The notes below the pieces were generated by a model. It was given only the letters and a program-made list of their open reading frames with translations, was not told the DNA's origin and did no database searches. Below are positions 1-11,139 of a DNA stretch of 64,000 nt, in pieces. The position numbers and the translations under genes were made by a program. The stretch's first letter is position 1; each line of letters begins with the position of its first letter. Source of the DNA: Callorhinus ursinus (taxonomy: Eukaryota; Chordata; Mammalia; Carnivora; Otariidae); NCBI RefSeq assembly GCF_003265705.1, contig NW_020312817.1:33071820-33135819 (forward strand). The letters run 5' to 3'.

Positions 1-179
1 CTTCACTGCCACGAGCAAGCTAGAACTAGAAAGAGTACCAGCAAGTCAGAAGTCTGTCTTTTGTAAATCCAGTCTCAGAAGTGATTCCCATCACTTTTGC
101 TGTATTTGTTAGAAATCAGTCACTAGTAAATGTGAATACTAGAAGGCAGGGATTGCTCCGGGCCATTTTGAGAGACTGC

Positions 180-355
180 CTACTCCAACAACCATGTGGC
201 TTTGGTAAGTTGCTGACACTCTTGCTTAGTGTCCTTATTTTAAAAAACAGGAATACTAATAGAACCTACCTTTTAAGGCTGTTGTGATAAGGAGAATGCG
301 CATCAGTGGCTTGGCTGAGTGCTTAACCCAGAGCAAAATCAGTGTGTGCTATTAT
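180..355 (+). repeat. MIR SINE fragment
   Basis: The order GTAAGTTGCTGACACTCTTG, then GTCCTTATTTTAAAAAACAG, then ACCTACCTTTTAAGGCTGTTG and GTGATAAGGAGAATG follows the MIR core and 3' region (family pattern: CTCATCTGTAAAATGGGGATAAT ... CCTACCTCATAGGGTTGTTGTGAGGA). Confidence 0.6.
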
Positions 356-359
356 TATG

Positions 360-950
360 TTATTTTTTATGTCCTCCTTTGTGGATTTCTTATAAAGTGA
401 ATAGATGATCTCTTTGTAGGACCTAGATGCTTATTGATTTTCTAGCCCCTGGAATCTATAGACTTTCAACCGTATAACATTGTTTGGACTCAACATCAGT
501 TGTTTTTTTTTTCCCCTTACCCTTATAATATCTCACTGTGATCACATTTTAAAAATTGTTACAGCTGTAGGAGCTGTCCTGTTGATGTTTGGAGCAAATC
601 AGACATTGTTGTGGCACCCTTTATGTTTTATGAATTTGTTATGCCTGTTGAGAAGCTAGACAAGTCCTTTAACATCTTCGTTTGCAGTTTAACTCCTGAG
701 AGGGTGGGTGGGTGGTCTCCTATCCCTTCTAGTTTTAACAGCCTTTGCATATAACTTACATTTGCTGCCTATCCTGGCTTTTAATTTTTCTTGTCTTATA
801 TTTTATATGTGTTAGGACCAAGTTTCTGAGATTAGTTTTCAGGCATTTTTAAAAGAATAGTCTTAATTTCATAAAGACTATAGGATTGATAAGAGTATAG
901 CTATGTAACTTCAGGAACAATTAAAATATAAAGAAATTGAGCATCCATAA
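360..950. other. Unannotated A+T-rich stretch
   Basis: No coding, RNA or repeat signal that I can name. Short poly-T runs and near-random low-complexity sequence only. Confidence 0.5.
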
Positions 951-958
951 ACTTCTAG

Positions 959-1096
959 GATACCCTCTAAGATACAGAGATCATTTCTATAACATGAAAA
1001 AAATGAAATCAGATGACTTCACCTGTATGTATCAGGAAAAATTACTCCCAATTGACAAAAAAGACTTGGGGGCCTTTGGATTGGCTGGAATTGAAG
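959..1096 (+). other. Candidate 138-bp internal exon (unproven)
   Basis: An open segment encodes roughly YPLRYRDHFYNMKKMK, then SDDFTCMYQEKLLPIDKK and DLGAFGLAGIEG. It is bounded by CTTCTAG|GA at 952-960 and GAAG|GTAAAT at 1093-1102. Both boundaries would be phase 1 and the length is divisible by three, so it could be a symmetric cassette exon. It does not match any repeat I recognise. Against it: the pyrimidine tract before the acceptor is poor, the segment is short, I do not recognise the protein, and I see no partner exon elsewhere in the window. Chance is a serious alternative. Confidence 0.2.
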
Positions 1097-1099
1097 GTA

Positions 1100-1860
1100 A
1101 ATATTTTTTCTGTAATGATACAAGTTATTGGACATTTCCTGAAGTTTCACTTGTGCCTTCTTAGAGATCTACATATATACAAGGTGCCTCAATAAAATAA
1201 GGAAATGAACTAAAAGCAAAGCAGATCTTTTATATCCTGATTTTTTGATAAGCTATTAGTTTCATTTTGAAATTCCTTTTCTGAAACTACTTGAAGAATC
1301 TTTTGAACATGTTCATTCTCTAGTGTTCATTTTTTGAAATCAGGTCCATGCTCAAATATAATTTAAAAATAAGCACCATGGATCGAGTGATTAAATAGGG
1401 TAACACTTTCTAGTATATAAGACAGAACAGCAAGAGGAGAGTTTTTTTTTATCTGTACTTAAAAACTGGCTCCAAAGGTAGTTCAAAAGATAATTCCTCA
1501 AATTTTCTAGAGTAAGGAGTCTATATTAAAGAAAAACTTGTATTTTTTCAAAACGCAGCAAAAATTCTCATTGTATCAAGTGTTACTTGATTTGAACCTG
1601 AGCCATCCTGAGCCGTTAGTCCGTTCAAATTCTCATTTTGTCATTTAGGAATGGGTGCCAGTAGAAAGGATAGTTGGTGTCCCTGAACTTCATTTTCACT
1701 TTTAATATGGGGTATGTCAGAGATGTGAGGAGTGTTAAATGAGATATGTGAATATAGCTCACAAACTGGGTATTCTCAGGGTAGTTATCAACATTAATAT
1801 TTTATGCATGATTTCTTATCTAGATTAAATGAAATCACTAGACTTCTATGAATTTCAAAG
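1100..1860. other. Unannotated A+T-rich stretch
   Basis: Open frames are short and compositionally ordinary. No recognisable repeat family. A tract of eight or more T at about 1442-1451 is the only simple-sequence feature. Confidence 0.5.
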
Positions 1861-1864
1861 ATGA

Positions 1865-2065
1865 TAGGAATAATGACATTTTTGGAGTACTTTACTGTCT
1901 GTCAGGCACTCTGCTAAGTGCTTATATAATCCTATTCAACTTAATCATCGTGAACACTGAGTTTCCGTTTTACAAGTGAGAAAACAAAGGTGTAGAGAGG
2001 TTAATTTTGCCCAGATAATAAAACTATGAAGTGACAAAGCTGAGATGGAGGTCCAGATCCAAATG
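1865..2065 (-). repeat. MIR SINE
   Basis: On the plus strand the reverse complement of MIR is clear: CTGTCAGGCACTCTGCTAAGTG (read in parts), then TTTACAAGTGAGAAAACAAAGG, TAGAGAGGTTAATTTTGCCCA and AAGTGACAAAGCTGAGATGG. This is an old mammal-wide tRNA-derived SINE. Confidence 0.8.
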
Positions 2066-2134
2066 ATCCCTGAAATGATTGTTTTAAGCCCTATGCTAAA
2101 CTCCCATTTCTGGCACCCACTGGTTGTGTTTCAT

Positions 2135-2327
2135 CAGTGGTTTGCAAATGTAGCTGCACAGGAGAATTAACTGAGAAGCTTTAGGGGGGAAGAAAAAATC
2201 CCAAGCCCGGGACACACTTGAAACCTATTAAATCAAATTCCCTGAGGTTGGGATCCAGATAGTAGCATTAAATAATAAAGCTCTTCAGGTGACTCCAACA
2301 TGCCGCCAACTTTGAGACTCCGTGTGT
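2135..2327 (+). mobile_element. MER5A-type hAT-Charlie MITE
   Basis: CAGTGGTTTGCAAATGTAGC at the left end, AGAATTAACTGAGAAGCTTT inside, and GGTGACTCCAACATG near the right end match the MER5A layout. The right end, CAACTTTGAGACTCCGTG, is a decayed inverted copy of the left terminus. Non-autonomous DNA transposon; no coding capacity. Confidence 0.75.
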
Positions 2328-2339
2328 TAAATGCTTAGC

Positions 2340-2545
2340 CCCTGAGGTATCCTAGCAGAGTGCTTAATGCCCTGGGCTTAGGAGTAAGAGGATTCTGATT
2401 TCCGTTTGGTGGCTTTCAAGTTGTGTGATCATGGGCTGATTTCCTCCCTTCTCTAAAGCTTGAAAGACACTAACAATGTCTTATTTGTGGTGAAAAATTA
2501 AATACCGCATGAAACATTTCCAGCACACAGCCTGCGACATAGGTC
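2340..2545 (+). repeat. MIR SINE
   Basis: Sense-strand MIR order: AGAGTGCTTAATGCCCTGGG, TTGTGTGATCATGGGCTGAT, TTTCCTCCCTTCTCTAAAGC, then CAGCACACAGCCTGCGACAT near the 3' end. Confidence 0.65.
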
Positions 2546-2559
2546 TGGTCTAGGGGAGG

Positions 2560-3810
2560 TAGAACTTTCATATCTCTCATTCATGCTCTGCAGAATTTTG
2601 GTTGCTTCGTGAAACCTTTAAGCATACATTCTTCTGTCCCTGGGTGAAAATAGGAGGCTATTGGACCCTAAAGTCCCTTTCAAATCATTAAATTTTTGCC
2701 GTTTCTAAAGGGAGGCATGGGACTTGTATTTCCATAAGAGATCGACAATATTTAGCAACAGAAGCAATACGTTGCTTGTCCTGGGAGTAACCCAGACCAC
2801 TCAGTAATGAGAACAGTTATTTGATGCTTGATTAGTTAATGTTGGGGTTTTGGAAATGACCATATACATACTGTTAGAGACAGGTTTTTTCATTGTTGCC
2901 CTTTCCCCTTATAACTTGTTTACTTGCCTCTCACAGGTGTAGGCTGCAGGGTTTGAATTAGTCTTTTAAGTGAGTGTATAATGGAGATGAGTAATTGCTT
3001 GCAGCTGCACATATCTGTAGGGATTTGTTTTTCCTTTAGTAGGGGACAAGATAATTTGCCAGACAACTTTGCAGAGTGTAGTCTTGGTTGTCCCCATATG
3101 CTTGAGGGTGACCTTGCCTCTTGAATTGAAAAGCCACTGAAGCTTCCACCCTCGCATGAGAGATCATGGTAGCAGGGGGACAGGCAGCCAATTTTATCTT
3201 TACAGGTTTTTAACCCCCTTCAGTAAAAAAAAAAAAAAAATCAGTATGGTTCCATTTTGAGTGAAAATTATAAACATGAAAATTGATAGGTTATCCAGGG
3301 TAGAGGAGAGTGATTTCAAGGGGCTGGGCCCTTCGAGCTTAACCTCTCAAAGATCTTTTTGAAAATGAGGTTTTAGGATGTGATAGATAAAGCTTGAAAG
3401 GATAGCTCAAATACCAGTACACAAACCCAATTCCATTGTCTGACTGTAAGGCAAAATATGGTGTGTGTCCTCCGAATGCAGTAATGCAGTTACTGACCCA
3501 GAAAGTTGGCACATGAGGATTTGTTTCTGTTAGTACTGACGGGTTCACGGATGGATGTGAAGGGTCCCATCTACCTCGCTCTCTCCTTGTCCTAGGCAGA
3601 CCATAGCTGAGCTGGGAAGAGAAAAAGGCAACAATGGCCCCTTGAGAATGTGGTACCTCTAGCCTGAACCTTAAACTTACTTCCATTTTTCTCCCTAATG
3701 AAGACTGGATTTTGAACTACTGGCACTGTTGAAAGTAGGTTTTTGAGATCTTCCATTTAGAAACCGGGTTTTCTGCCAATCTTATCCACAGGGACCTTGT
3801 AAGGATTGGC
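2560..3810. other. Stretch without recognised gene or repeat
   Basis: Nothing beyond a poly-A run at 3225-3240, which has no retroposed body upstream that I can recognise. The longest open frame (minus strand, 3339-3686, 115 codons) has no conserved motif and no splice context. Confidence 0.5.
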
Positions 3811-3814
3811 AGCA

Positions 3815-4000
3815 AAGGTGGGGCTTAAGGGTCGTAGCCGCGCCATTTCCTAGCTGTGGGATCTTGGATGATCCACTTAACGGTCTTAGCCTCAGATGTA
3901 TAAAACAGGAAATAATATTTTCCTGGGTCAGCATTGTGAGGATGAAAATAGTCTTCAGTAGTTTGAAGAAACCACATACTGTAAAGTGCTGAACAATTGT
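3815..4000 (+). repeat. MIR SINE
   Basis: MIR core is visible as CATTTCCTAGCTGTGGGATC, CTTAGCCTCAGATGTATAAA, then CATTGTGAGGATGAAAAT and CTGTAAAGTGCTGAACAAT. Confidence 0.75.
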
Positions 4001-4239
4001 AAACATTTTGCATGTTTTCTGGTTTTATGCATGGCCAACAAATAAAATGTGAGTGGGTAGGAAGAGTTTTTAATTGGAAACATTTTGACTTTTGGGTAGA
4101 AGCTCACTTCTCTATCCTCTAAAGCCTGGTCAGCCTGATCTTAAGTCTTGAGAATAAGCCACCAGTAACAAAAATCCCTAATCGGTGTTCTCTACCTGCC
4201 TGGGTTTGCTTTAGGGAGATGGGTTAGAAGAGTAGGGGA

Positions 4240-4385
4240 GTGCAGCCAGAGTTTAGGTATCTGGGTTCAGTACCTATCTGGCCACATACAAACCATGTAA
4301 CCTTATTTTCTTGTAGGGTACTGGTAGGATTGATATATTTCATGTAAAGTATCATGAGCAGCAGTTAGTATACAGTAAATGTATT
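4240..4385 (+). repeat. MIR SINE, weak
   Basis: Degenerate MIR order: GGTTCAGTACCTATCTGGCC, ACCATGTAACCTTATTTTC, then GTAAAGTATCATGAGCAG and AGTATACAGTAAATG. Confidence 0.5.
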
Positions 4386-4399
4386 TCAAAGAATTTCTG

Positions 4400-4446
4400 A
4401 AAGATACAGCTTTTAAAGATTTTATTTATTAAAAGATACAGCTTTT
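4400..4446 (-). mobile_element. Micro-insertion of a SINE 3' tail (17 bp) with 15-bp TSD
   Basis: The 15-mer AAAGATACAGCTTTT occurs at 4400-4414 and again at 4432-4446. Between them lies only AAAGATTTTATTTATTA, whose reverse complement is the last few bases of the local CAN SINE 3' end (AATAAATAAAATCTTT). This looks like an extreme 5' truncation of a SINE during target-primed reverse transcription. Confidence 0.75.
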
Positions 4447-4649
4447 AGAGATAAGGTCTTTCGGTCCTATCTCAGTAATTAAATTGCAAAGGAAAGGCTA
4501 GCATCCATCTCATTTTTTATAATTCTCCCAAATGACATTTCACTTAAAATTTGTTTTTTGGGCATGTGTGCGCTGGTCCAAACTTATACCTAGTAATATA
4601 CTTTCTTGAGTACCTATGACATGCCAGGAATTATACATTTTCCTTTTCT

Positions 4650-4837
4650 TTTTTTTTTTTTTTAAAGATTTATATTTTTGAGAAAGCCGGGGGGAGGGGG
4701 AGAGGGAAAGAAAGAGAATCTGAAGCCGACTTTCCCCTGAGTGCTGAGCACAGAGCCTGAGGTAGGGCTGGATTTCACAACCCTGAGCTGAAATCAAGAG
4801 TCAGACGCTTAACTGACTGAGCCACCCAGGTGCCCCC
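4650..4837 (-). mobile_element. CAN-type tRNA-Lys SINE, old copy
   Basis: Poly-T at 4650-4663 is the tail; the head ends in TGAGCCACCCAGGTGCCCCC. The middle has GAGTGCTGAGCACAGAGCCT and GAAATCAAGAGTCAGACGC. It is more diverged than most SINEs here, so it is an older subfamily. Confidence 0.9.
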
Positions 4838-4865
4838 ACCCCCCCCTTTTTTTTTTTGAAGAGGC

Positions 4866-4950
4866 AATCACGGCATCACAATATTGAGTGACTTGACCAG
4901 GACCCTTAACCAGTGGCAGGACTGGATCTAAATTTGCATCTGAGATCCTC
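4866..4950 (-). repeat. MIR SINE fragment
   Basis: Reverse-complement MIR wording: GTGACTTGACCAGGACCC and CAGTGGCAGGACTGGATCTA. It lies between two SINEs. Confidence 0.5.
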
Positions 4951-4982
4951 CAAAATGTGTCTTTTACCTCCCACAACTTCTT

Positions 4983-5017
4983 CTTCTTTTTTTTTTTTTT
5001 AAATTTTTATTTTATTC

Positions 5018-5048
<31 letters not shown>

Positions 5049-5170
5049 GCAGAGGGAGAAGCAGGCTTCCCACTGAGCAGGGAGCCCGATGCGGGACTCG
5101 ATCCCAGGACCCTGGGATCATGACCTGAGCCGAAGGCAGACGCTTAACCATCTGAGCCACCCAGGCACCC
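4983..5170 (-). mobile_element. CAN-type SINE, dog-like tail, with 17-bp perfect TSD
   Basis: ACCTCCCACAACTTCTT at 4966-4982 is repeated exactly at 5171-5187. The tail reads TTTTATTTTATTCATGAGAGAC (in parts), followed by a (GA)n tract at 5027-5048. The head is GAGCCACCCAGGCACCC. The exact duplication marks it as a young insertion. Confidence 0.96.
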
Positions 5171-5189
5171 ACCTCCCACAACTTCTTAA

Positions 5190-6355
5190 ACATCCTTGCC
5201 CTCTGAGGAGGCAGAAACCATCCTTTTACCCTTATATGGCAGTGAAAACCTATGTACTCACACCATAGGTGTACTCTGAGAATTGTGGGCAAAGAAATTG
5301 CTTTTGTAAATCCAATTACATTCCAAATTTACAAGGAATATTGATATTTAGATAGAATCCTATGAAATCTTAACTTTTTGGTGAATTTAGATAGTACTGG
5401 GGGGCTTAAGTAGAAGAGCTAACCTACCGGCTACTAATGTGCTAGCATGCTAATCCACGGTACTATAGAATGGATTGTTAGTCAAAAGAAACCATTTAGT
5501 GAAGTTGCTTTTGATGAGGCTTGTGCTATCACTAGGACAAGAAAAACAGGCAAGCTCAGCTCTGTCAGACCAGGTACCTGTTCTGGCCACTAGAGGGTGG
5601 TATTGGCATTGAAATGACACGTAGACGTTTACAGTTCCTCAAATTGAGAGGATGCCGTGTGTGAAATGTGGACTATTGTTAAATTTATATAAAATGATGT
5701 GATGAAACAATTTGATATGACAGGAGACACCACATGATTGTAACTGGATTCTGCTGTTAATGGCAGCATACATCCTGAAGGGAATTCTTAAGGTCCAGTG
5801 CCTGTGGGTCATGGGGGTGGGGTGATTTACCTCAGGCCACAGGTCAATCATGTGCCATTTGGGACGAAACCCTTCTCCCTTTTCTACCTCAATTCTGCTT
5901 CACTTTTCCGTTTGCAAATTGGGGGCATGAGTTACCTTCTGTTTTTCAAGCTGCAACCAAATTAAGTTGATTCCTCACGTAAGTGTCTGAAGGAATTCAA
6001 TTCTTGTTCCAGATGTGCTCCTGCCGATCCTCGCGTTAGAGCTCTGTGGTGGGTGCCCTTTTACAGAGACCAAAGGATAAAGTCCTTGAGCTTCCATGTC
6101 TCCCCCCTGTTTGGCTGTAGGGCAGGGGCTGGATTAAGGAATGCATTTTGTTTAACTCCGTTGATTGATTTCCAGTGTTCAGGTGTATGACCTTCTTAGC
6201 CCTTTGTCCACCCTGCTTCCCCTCATAGTCCCTGGAACCATCAGGTTGAAGGTCGGAGGTGGTTATCCACGGCAAGATTTTAAAGACTTTTTTCTTCAAG
6301 AAATAGTTTTGTTTACTCAAAATTTTATTCATGTTATCTCATGAAGTATGCCACC
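5190..6355. other. Stretch without recognised gene or repeat
   Basis: Ordinary composition. Minus-strand open frames at 5639-5851 and 6036-6332 are short and carry no domain or splice pattern I can identify. Confidence 0.5.
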
Positions 6356-6359
6356 TATT

Positions 6360-9300
6360 TTTTAAAAATTATTTTAAGATGGTAGATCTCAAGATTGTAG
6401 CTTTTCATGCAGTTGTAGGAAATAATGCAGAGGGATCCCATGTACTCTTGACCCACTTTGCCCTGTTGGTAACGTCTTGTAAAACTATGGCACAGTATCT
6501 CAGCCAAGATATTAACATTGATATAGTCAAGATACAGAACATATCCATCACCACAAGGATCTTTTGAGTTGCCCCTTTATAGCCATACCCACTTCCCTTC
6601 CCTGTTACAACCACTGCCCTGTTTAACATTTCTAGGATTTTGTAATTTCGAGAGTGGTATCTAAATGGAATTATACAGTATATAACATTTTGGGATTGTC
6701 TCTTTATACTCATCAGATTCCTCTAGATATTTATCTAAGTCATTGAGTGTATCAGTTTATTCTTTTTCATTGCTAAGTAGTAATCCATGGTATAGCTATA
6801 CCATGGTTTAACCATTTACTTGAAATGACTTGGGTCATTTCCACTTGGGCTGTTGTGAATAAAGCTGCCATGAACATTCATGTCTAGGTTTTTGTGGTGT
6901 AAGTTTGCACTTCTATGAGACAAATGTCCAGAAGGGCAATTTTTGGGTTATATGGTAACTTTATGTTTTAAAGAAACTGCCAACCTGTTTTCTAGAGTGA
7001 CTGCGCCATTACATTGCCCACAGCAATGTGTGAGTGATCCAGCTCTCTGCAATCTCACCAGCCTTTGGCATTGTCACTATTTTCGTTTATTCTAATAATT
7101 CTTTTTAGATCTTCTTTGAGGTCTTTCACCAGCATGGTGTAGTTTTCAGCCTACAAGTCCTATCAGGTTTTGTTAGATTTACAACTTGTTTTTTGTTGTT
7201 GTTGTTCAAAAGTAGTAAATGGTATCGTATTTTTTAACTATGAGTGTTCAAGTGTTCATTGCTTAGTATATAAGAATACAGTTGATTTCTGTACGTTTAT
7301 CTTGTATTCTGTGACTTTGTAGGCTCAGTTCTAGGAGATCTATCTATGGGGGAGTAGGTGTCTTGGGATTTTATATAGACCATGTCATCTACAGTCACGG
7401 ACAATTTCTCTTTTCAATCTGTGTCGCTTTTTTCTTGCACTGGCTACAGTTTCCAGTACAATCATGGATAAGAGTGGTGAGAGCAAGCATCCTTCCTCCT
7501 AAATTGAGAAAGCATTCAGTCATTCCTCATTAAGTATGATTTTAGCTGTGGGGTTAATAGATTTTTCTTGATGAAGTTTGGGAAGTTCCCTCCTTATTGA
7601 GAGTTTTGTTTTTGTTTTTAAACCAAGAATGGGTGTCGAATTTTGTTGAATGCATTTTCCACTTTAATGGCATCACAGGATTTTTCTTTTCAGCTTGTTA
7701 ATACACCAGATGATATTGACTTATCAAATATTGAACCAGGCTTATATTCTTAGAATAAACTCTACTTGGTTATGGTGTATAATTAACTTTTTAAAAAAAA
7801 ACTGAAGTATAATTGGCCCAGAATTCAGCAATTTATAAAAAGAATTATATTTGCTATTACTTTAAGGATGTTATGCATCCATGTTGATAAGAATATTGCT
7901 CTGTAGTTTTTCTTTTTAAAATATTGTGTGGTTTTGGTATTAGGGCAGTACTTGCTTCATAAAACATGGTAGGAAGTGTTCTTGCCCATTTTCTGGAAGA
8001 AATAACGTAGAATGGATGTTAATTTAAATATTTGGCAGAATTGCCAGTGAAGCCATGTTAGCCTCATGAGTTCTTCTTTGGAAGTTCTAAAATTATAATT
8101 CGGTTTCTTTAATAGTTACAGGGTATTGAAGTTTTGTGTCTCATGTTGGTTGAGTTGTAGTTTGTTTTTGAGAAATTGGTCCATTTCATCTAAGTTGTTA
8201 AATTTATGCATGCAGAGATAATCCTAGTATTCTCTCATTATCCTTTTGATGTCTGAGGTATCTGGAATGATATCACCTGTTTCCTTCCTGATACTGGTAA
8301 TTTGTATCATCTTTGTCAGTCTTAAGGCTTGACAATTTTATCAATCTTTTTAAACAACCAACTTTTTGTTTCATCGATTTCACAATTTTTGCTGTTTTCA
8401 GTTTGACTCTTGTTTATCTTTTTGTTTATTCTTCTTGCTTTTTTTACTTTGGTCTTTTGGTTGGTGAGACATGAGCTTATTTGATTTGAGATCTTCCCTT
8501 TTTTTTTTAAGATTTTATTTTAGAGCACATGTATGTGTGTGCACACAGGCGCAAGTGGGGTGAGGGGCAAAGGGAGAGGCAAGAGAATCTTAAGTAGACT
8601 CCACGCTGAGTGTGGAGCCCCACGCAGGACTCAATCTCATTACACTGAGATAATGACCTGAGGCAAAACCAAAAGTTGGTGGCTTAACTGACTGAACCAC
8701 CCAGGGGCCCCTCAGTTCAGTGTATTTTTAAATTTCCTTAGAGGGGCACCTGTTATGTTACTGATTTTCAGTTTGATTTCATTGTGGTTAGTGACTCTAT
8801 TGACTTCAATTATTTTAAATTTGTTGAAGTTTATTTTATGGCTCAGGATATGGTCTATCTTGATGTATGTTCTGGGGGTGCTTGAGGGTGTATTCTGTTT
8901 TTGGGTGGAGTGTTCTATGCTTATTAGGTCTTGTTGATTGATGATATTGAGTTCTTTGGTATCCTTGCTGATTTTCTGAGTACTTCTATCGGTAGTGAGA
9001 GAGAAATATTGAAGCCTCAAAGTATAATTGTGGATTTGTATATTTTTCTTAGTCTATCAGTGTTTGCTTTGCATATTTTGCAGTTCTATTATTTGTTTTA
9101 CATATATAGTATTGCTGTCTTTGTGGATTATCTTTTATCATTATATAACTTTGTCACTGGCAATTTTCCTTGCTCTGAAGTCTACTTATCCAATATTGAT
9201 ATAGCTATTACTGCTTTCCTTTGTTTAAAAATTGCATTGTATATCCTTAGCTTTTTACCTAATACCTGCCTATATGTTTGTATTTAAAGGGAGCTTTTTG

Positions 9301-9490
9301 TAGATAGCATTATAGTTGGATCACTTAAAATCCAGTCTGCCAGTCTTTAATATTTAGACCACTTATATTTAATATATTTTTTGTATATTAGGACTTAAAT
9401 CTGCCATTTTAATTTTTTTCCCCTGCCTTTCTATGGGATAGTTGAACAACTTTTCAGCATCTTGAAAGATCTGTAGTTTTTTGAGTTTTC
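6360..9490 (-). mobile_element. Old L1 LINE, antisense, interrupted and decayed
   Basis: The plus strand reads as the reverse complement of an L1: the 3' region at about 6560-7030 (for example GCTGTTGTGAATAAAGCTGC and ATGAACATTCATGTC), then ORF2-derived text at about 7080-9420 (TTTTCTGGAAGAAATAACG, AAGCCATGTTAGCCTCATGA, GGCTCAGGATATGGTCTATC). Reading frames are broken throughout. A SINE interrupts it at 8499-8711 and another adjoins its end near 9514. Boundaries and possible internal joins are approximate. Confidence 0.85.
8499..8711 (-). mobile_element. CAN-type SINE inside old L1
   Basis: T-tail at 8499-8508 followed by AAGATTTTATTTTAGAGCAC; the head ends TGAACCACCCAGGGGCCCC. The body has GAGTGTGGAGCCCCACGCAG, an older subfamily pattern. 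A TSD is not clear. Confidence 0.9.
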
Positions 9491-9513
9491 TGTCTCTCTC
9501 TCTCTCTCTCTCT

Positions 9514-9685
9514 TTTTTTTTTTTTTTTTTTTAAGGGGGAAAGGGGAAAGAGCTGAGGGAGAAGTAGAAAGAGAATCTTAATCAGGCTTATGCCCAGTTC
9601 AGAGGTCGATCTCAGGGTCATGAGATCATGACCTGAGTAGAAATGAAGAGTCAGATGCTTAACAGACTGAGTTACCCAGACACCC
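9514..9685 (-). mobile_element. CAN-type SINE, degenerate
   Basis: A long T-tail (9514-9532) is preceded by a (TC)n tract at about 9492-9513. The head is decayed (TGAGTTACCCAGACACCC). The core has GGTCATGAGATCATGACCTG. Confidence 0.85.
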
Positions 9686-9819
9686 TTGAGTCTTCTCTCT
9701 ACCTATCAAAGTCTTATGTTTGTTTTATATACAATGTCCACAGATTTTTCAGTTAAGCTTGGCAGAAGGGGGGAATAGGGAAAAGTAGGTCTTCATCTTC
9801 CCAAAAATGGAAGTCTGGC

Positions 9820-10205
9820 ATTATTTTTATTAACAGTTTTATTGAGAAATATTCACATGCTATACAGTTCACCTCTTTGAACTGTACAATTCAGTGGCTT
9901 TTAGTGTATTCACAGAATTGTGCTATCACCAAATCAATTTTAGAATCTTTATCCAAAAGGAAACTCCATACCCTTTAGCTATCACCCCTTAACTCACCTC
10001 CCCCACCTCCTACCTTCTCCCAGCCCTAGGCAAACAATAATTTACCAGCCTATTCTGGATATTTCATATAAACAGAATCATATGTAGTCCTTTGCAACTG
10101 GCTTCTTTCACTTGACAATGTTTTCAAAATTCATCCATGTTGTAGCGTGGATCAGTATTTCACTTTTTATTGTCAAATATTCAATTGTATGGATATACTA
10201 CTGCC
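9820..10205 (-). mobile_element. Old L1 3' UTR fragment, antisense
   Basis: AACTGTACAATTCAGTGGCT, TATCACCAAATCAATTTTAG, CAACTGGCTTCTTTCACTTG and CAAAATTCATCCATGTTGTA are the reverse complement of an old L1M-type 3' region. No coding potential. Confidence 0.8.
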
Positions 10206-10209
10206 TTAA

Positions 10210-11015
10210 AGTAGGATTGCACAAAAAAATTTAACTATAGCTTGACAAAACAAAATATAAATGTTGAAAAATTGTACTTGAGTGTAAGTTTTTTAGTTTA
10301 GTAAAACCAAATGTTTCAGTTAAGTTATACTTACCTATAACTTGCTTAGTCTGTTGCCTTTTCCCTAGTAGTGCCTATTTGTCTATTATATGAATAACTT
10401 TATGATTTAGTGAGGGCACATATCATATGAACTTCTGGGTATTTCTCTACCAGGGACCCTGCTATAGTTGGGAAATAGAAGTGGCTAAAGACAGGGTGCC
10501 TTTTTGCAAGTGGCTCAGAGTCCATTTGGAAGGATTGACATTCCCTGTGTATTGTTCTTTGCGGTAAGCGTATATGGTGCTATGGGAATATGGAGTAGGG
10601 ACACCAAACTAGGATGGCTTCCCAAAGAGTTCTCAGCTGCAAGGCATGTTGTTTGAAAGTGTATGCATTACCCATATCCAGAGGAGGAGGAGGAAGGATG
10701 TAGGGAGAAGAATTTCAGGGAGCATGTTCAGAGACATAAAGGAAAAGAGAACATGGGGAGTTTGGGGAAAGCTTTGCTGAGGCTAATAATCTTTGTTGCT
10801 CTTTCTGTCCTCTATTCAAGACTTTTCTGTTGTCTGTCTTCTATTCAATAAACAGTTAAAGGAATTTATTCTACTTCACAAGTATTTATTGGGTACTCCA
10901 TATGTCTGACGCTACACTAGATCCTATGGATCATAATGAAAACACAGGTTTAGACATTATGAATAGATGCGACGTCCCCTCAGTAAGAGAGAAAGGTGAA
11001 ATAATAAAGAGAACA
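10210..11015. other. Stretch without recognised gene or repeat
   Basis: Contains a short GAG/GGA-rich patch at about 10680-10697 and little else. Confidence 0.5.
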
Positions 11016-11019
11016 TTGG

Positions 11020-11135
11020 ATTGTCAACAGGAGACCATGGATCTACTTCTCTTGGCTCTTCTACCTGTGTGACACTGGGAAGTAACTAAACCTCTCAGTA
11101 TGATCTATAAAATAGTTGAATTAAGTGCTTTTAAT
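11020..11135 (+). repeat. MIR SINE
   Basis: TACCTGTGTGACACTGGGAAG, AACTAAACCTCTCAGTATG (read in parts) and ATCTATAAAATAGTTGAATT follow the sense MIR core. Confidence 0.6.
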
Positions 11136-11139
11136 TCAT

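Noticed and set aside
3225..3240. Plus-strand poly-A run, possible retrocopy end
   Set aside because: No recognisable body upstream, no AATAAA at the right distance, and no flanking duplication seen.
4540..5292. Minus-strand open frames with Ser/Leu-rich repeats
   Set aside because: They translate SINE GA-rich tracts and heads (the recurring WVAQ/KRLPSAQVMIPGSWDRVPH pattern), which also appear at 13917-14198, 42155-42397 and 50525-50743.
8742..8752. AGGGGCACCTG, matching the first bases of a SINE head
   Set aside because: Only 11 bases match, no tail or duplication follows, and the old L1 reads through. Chance is likely.
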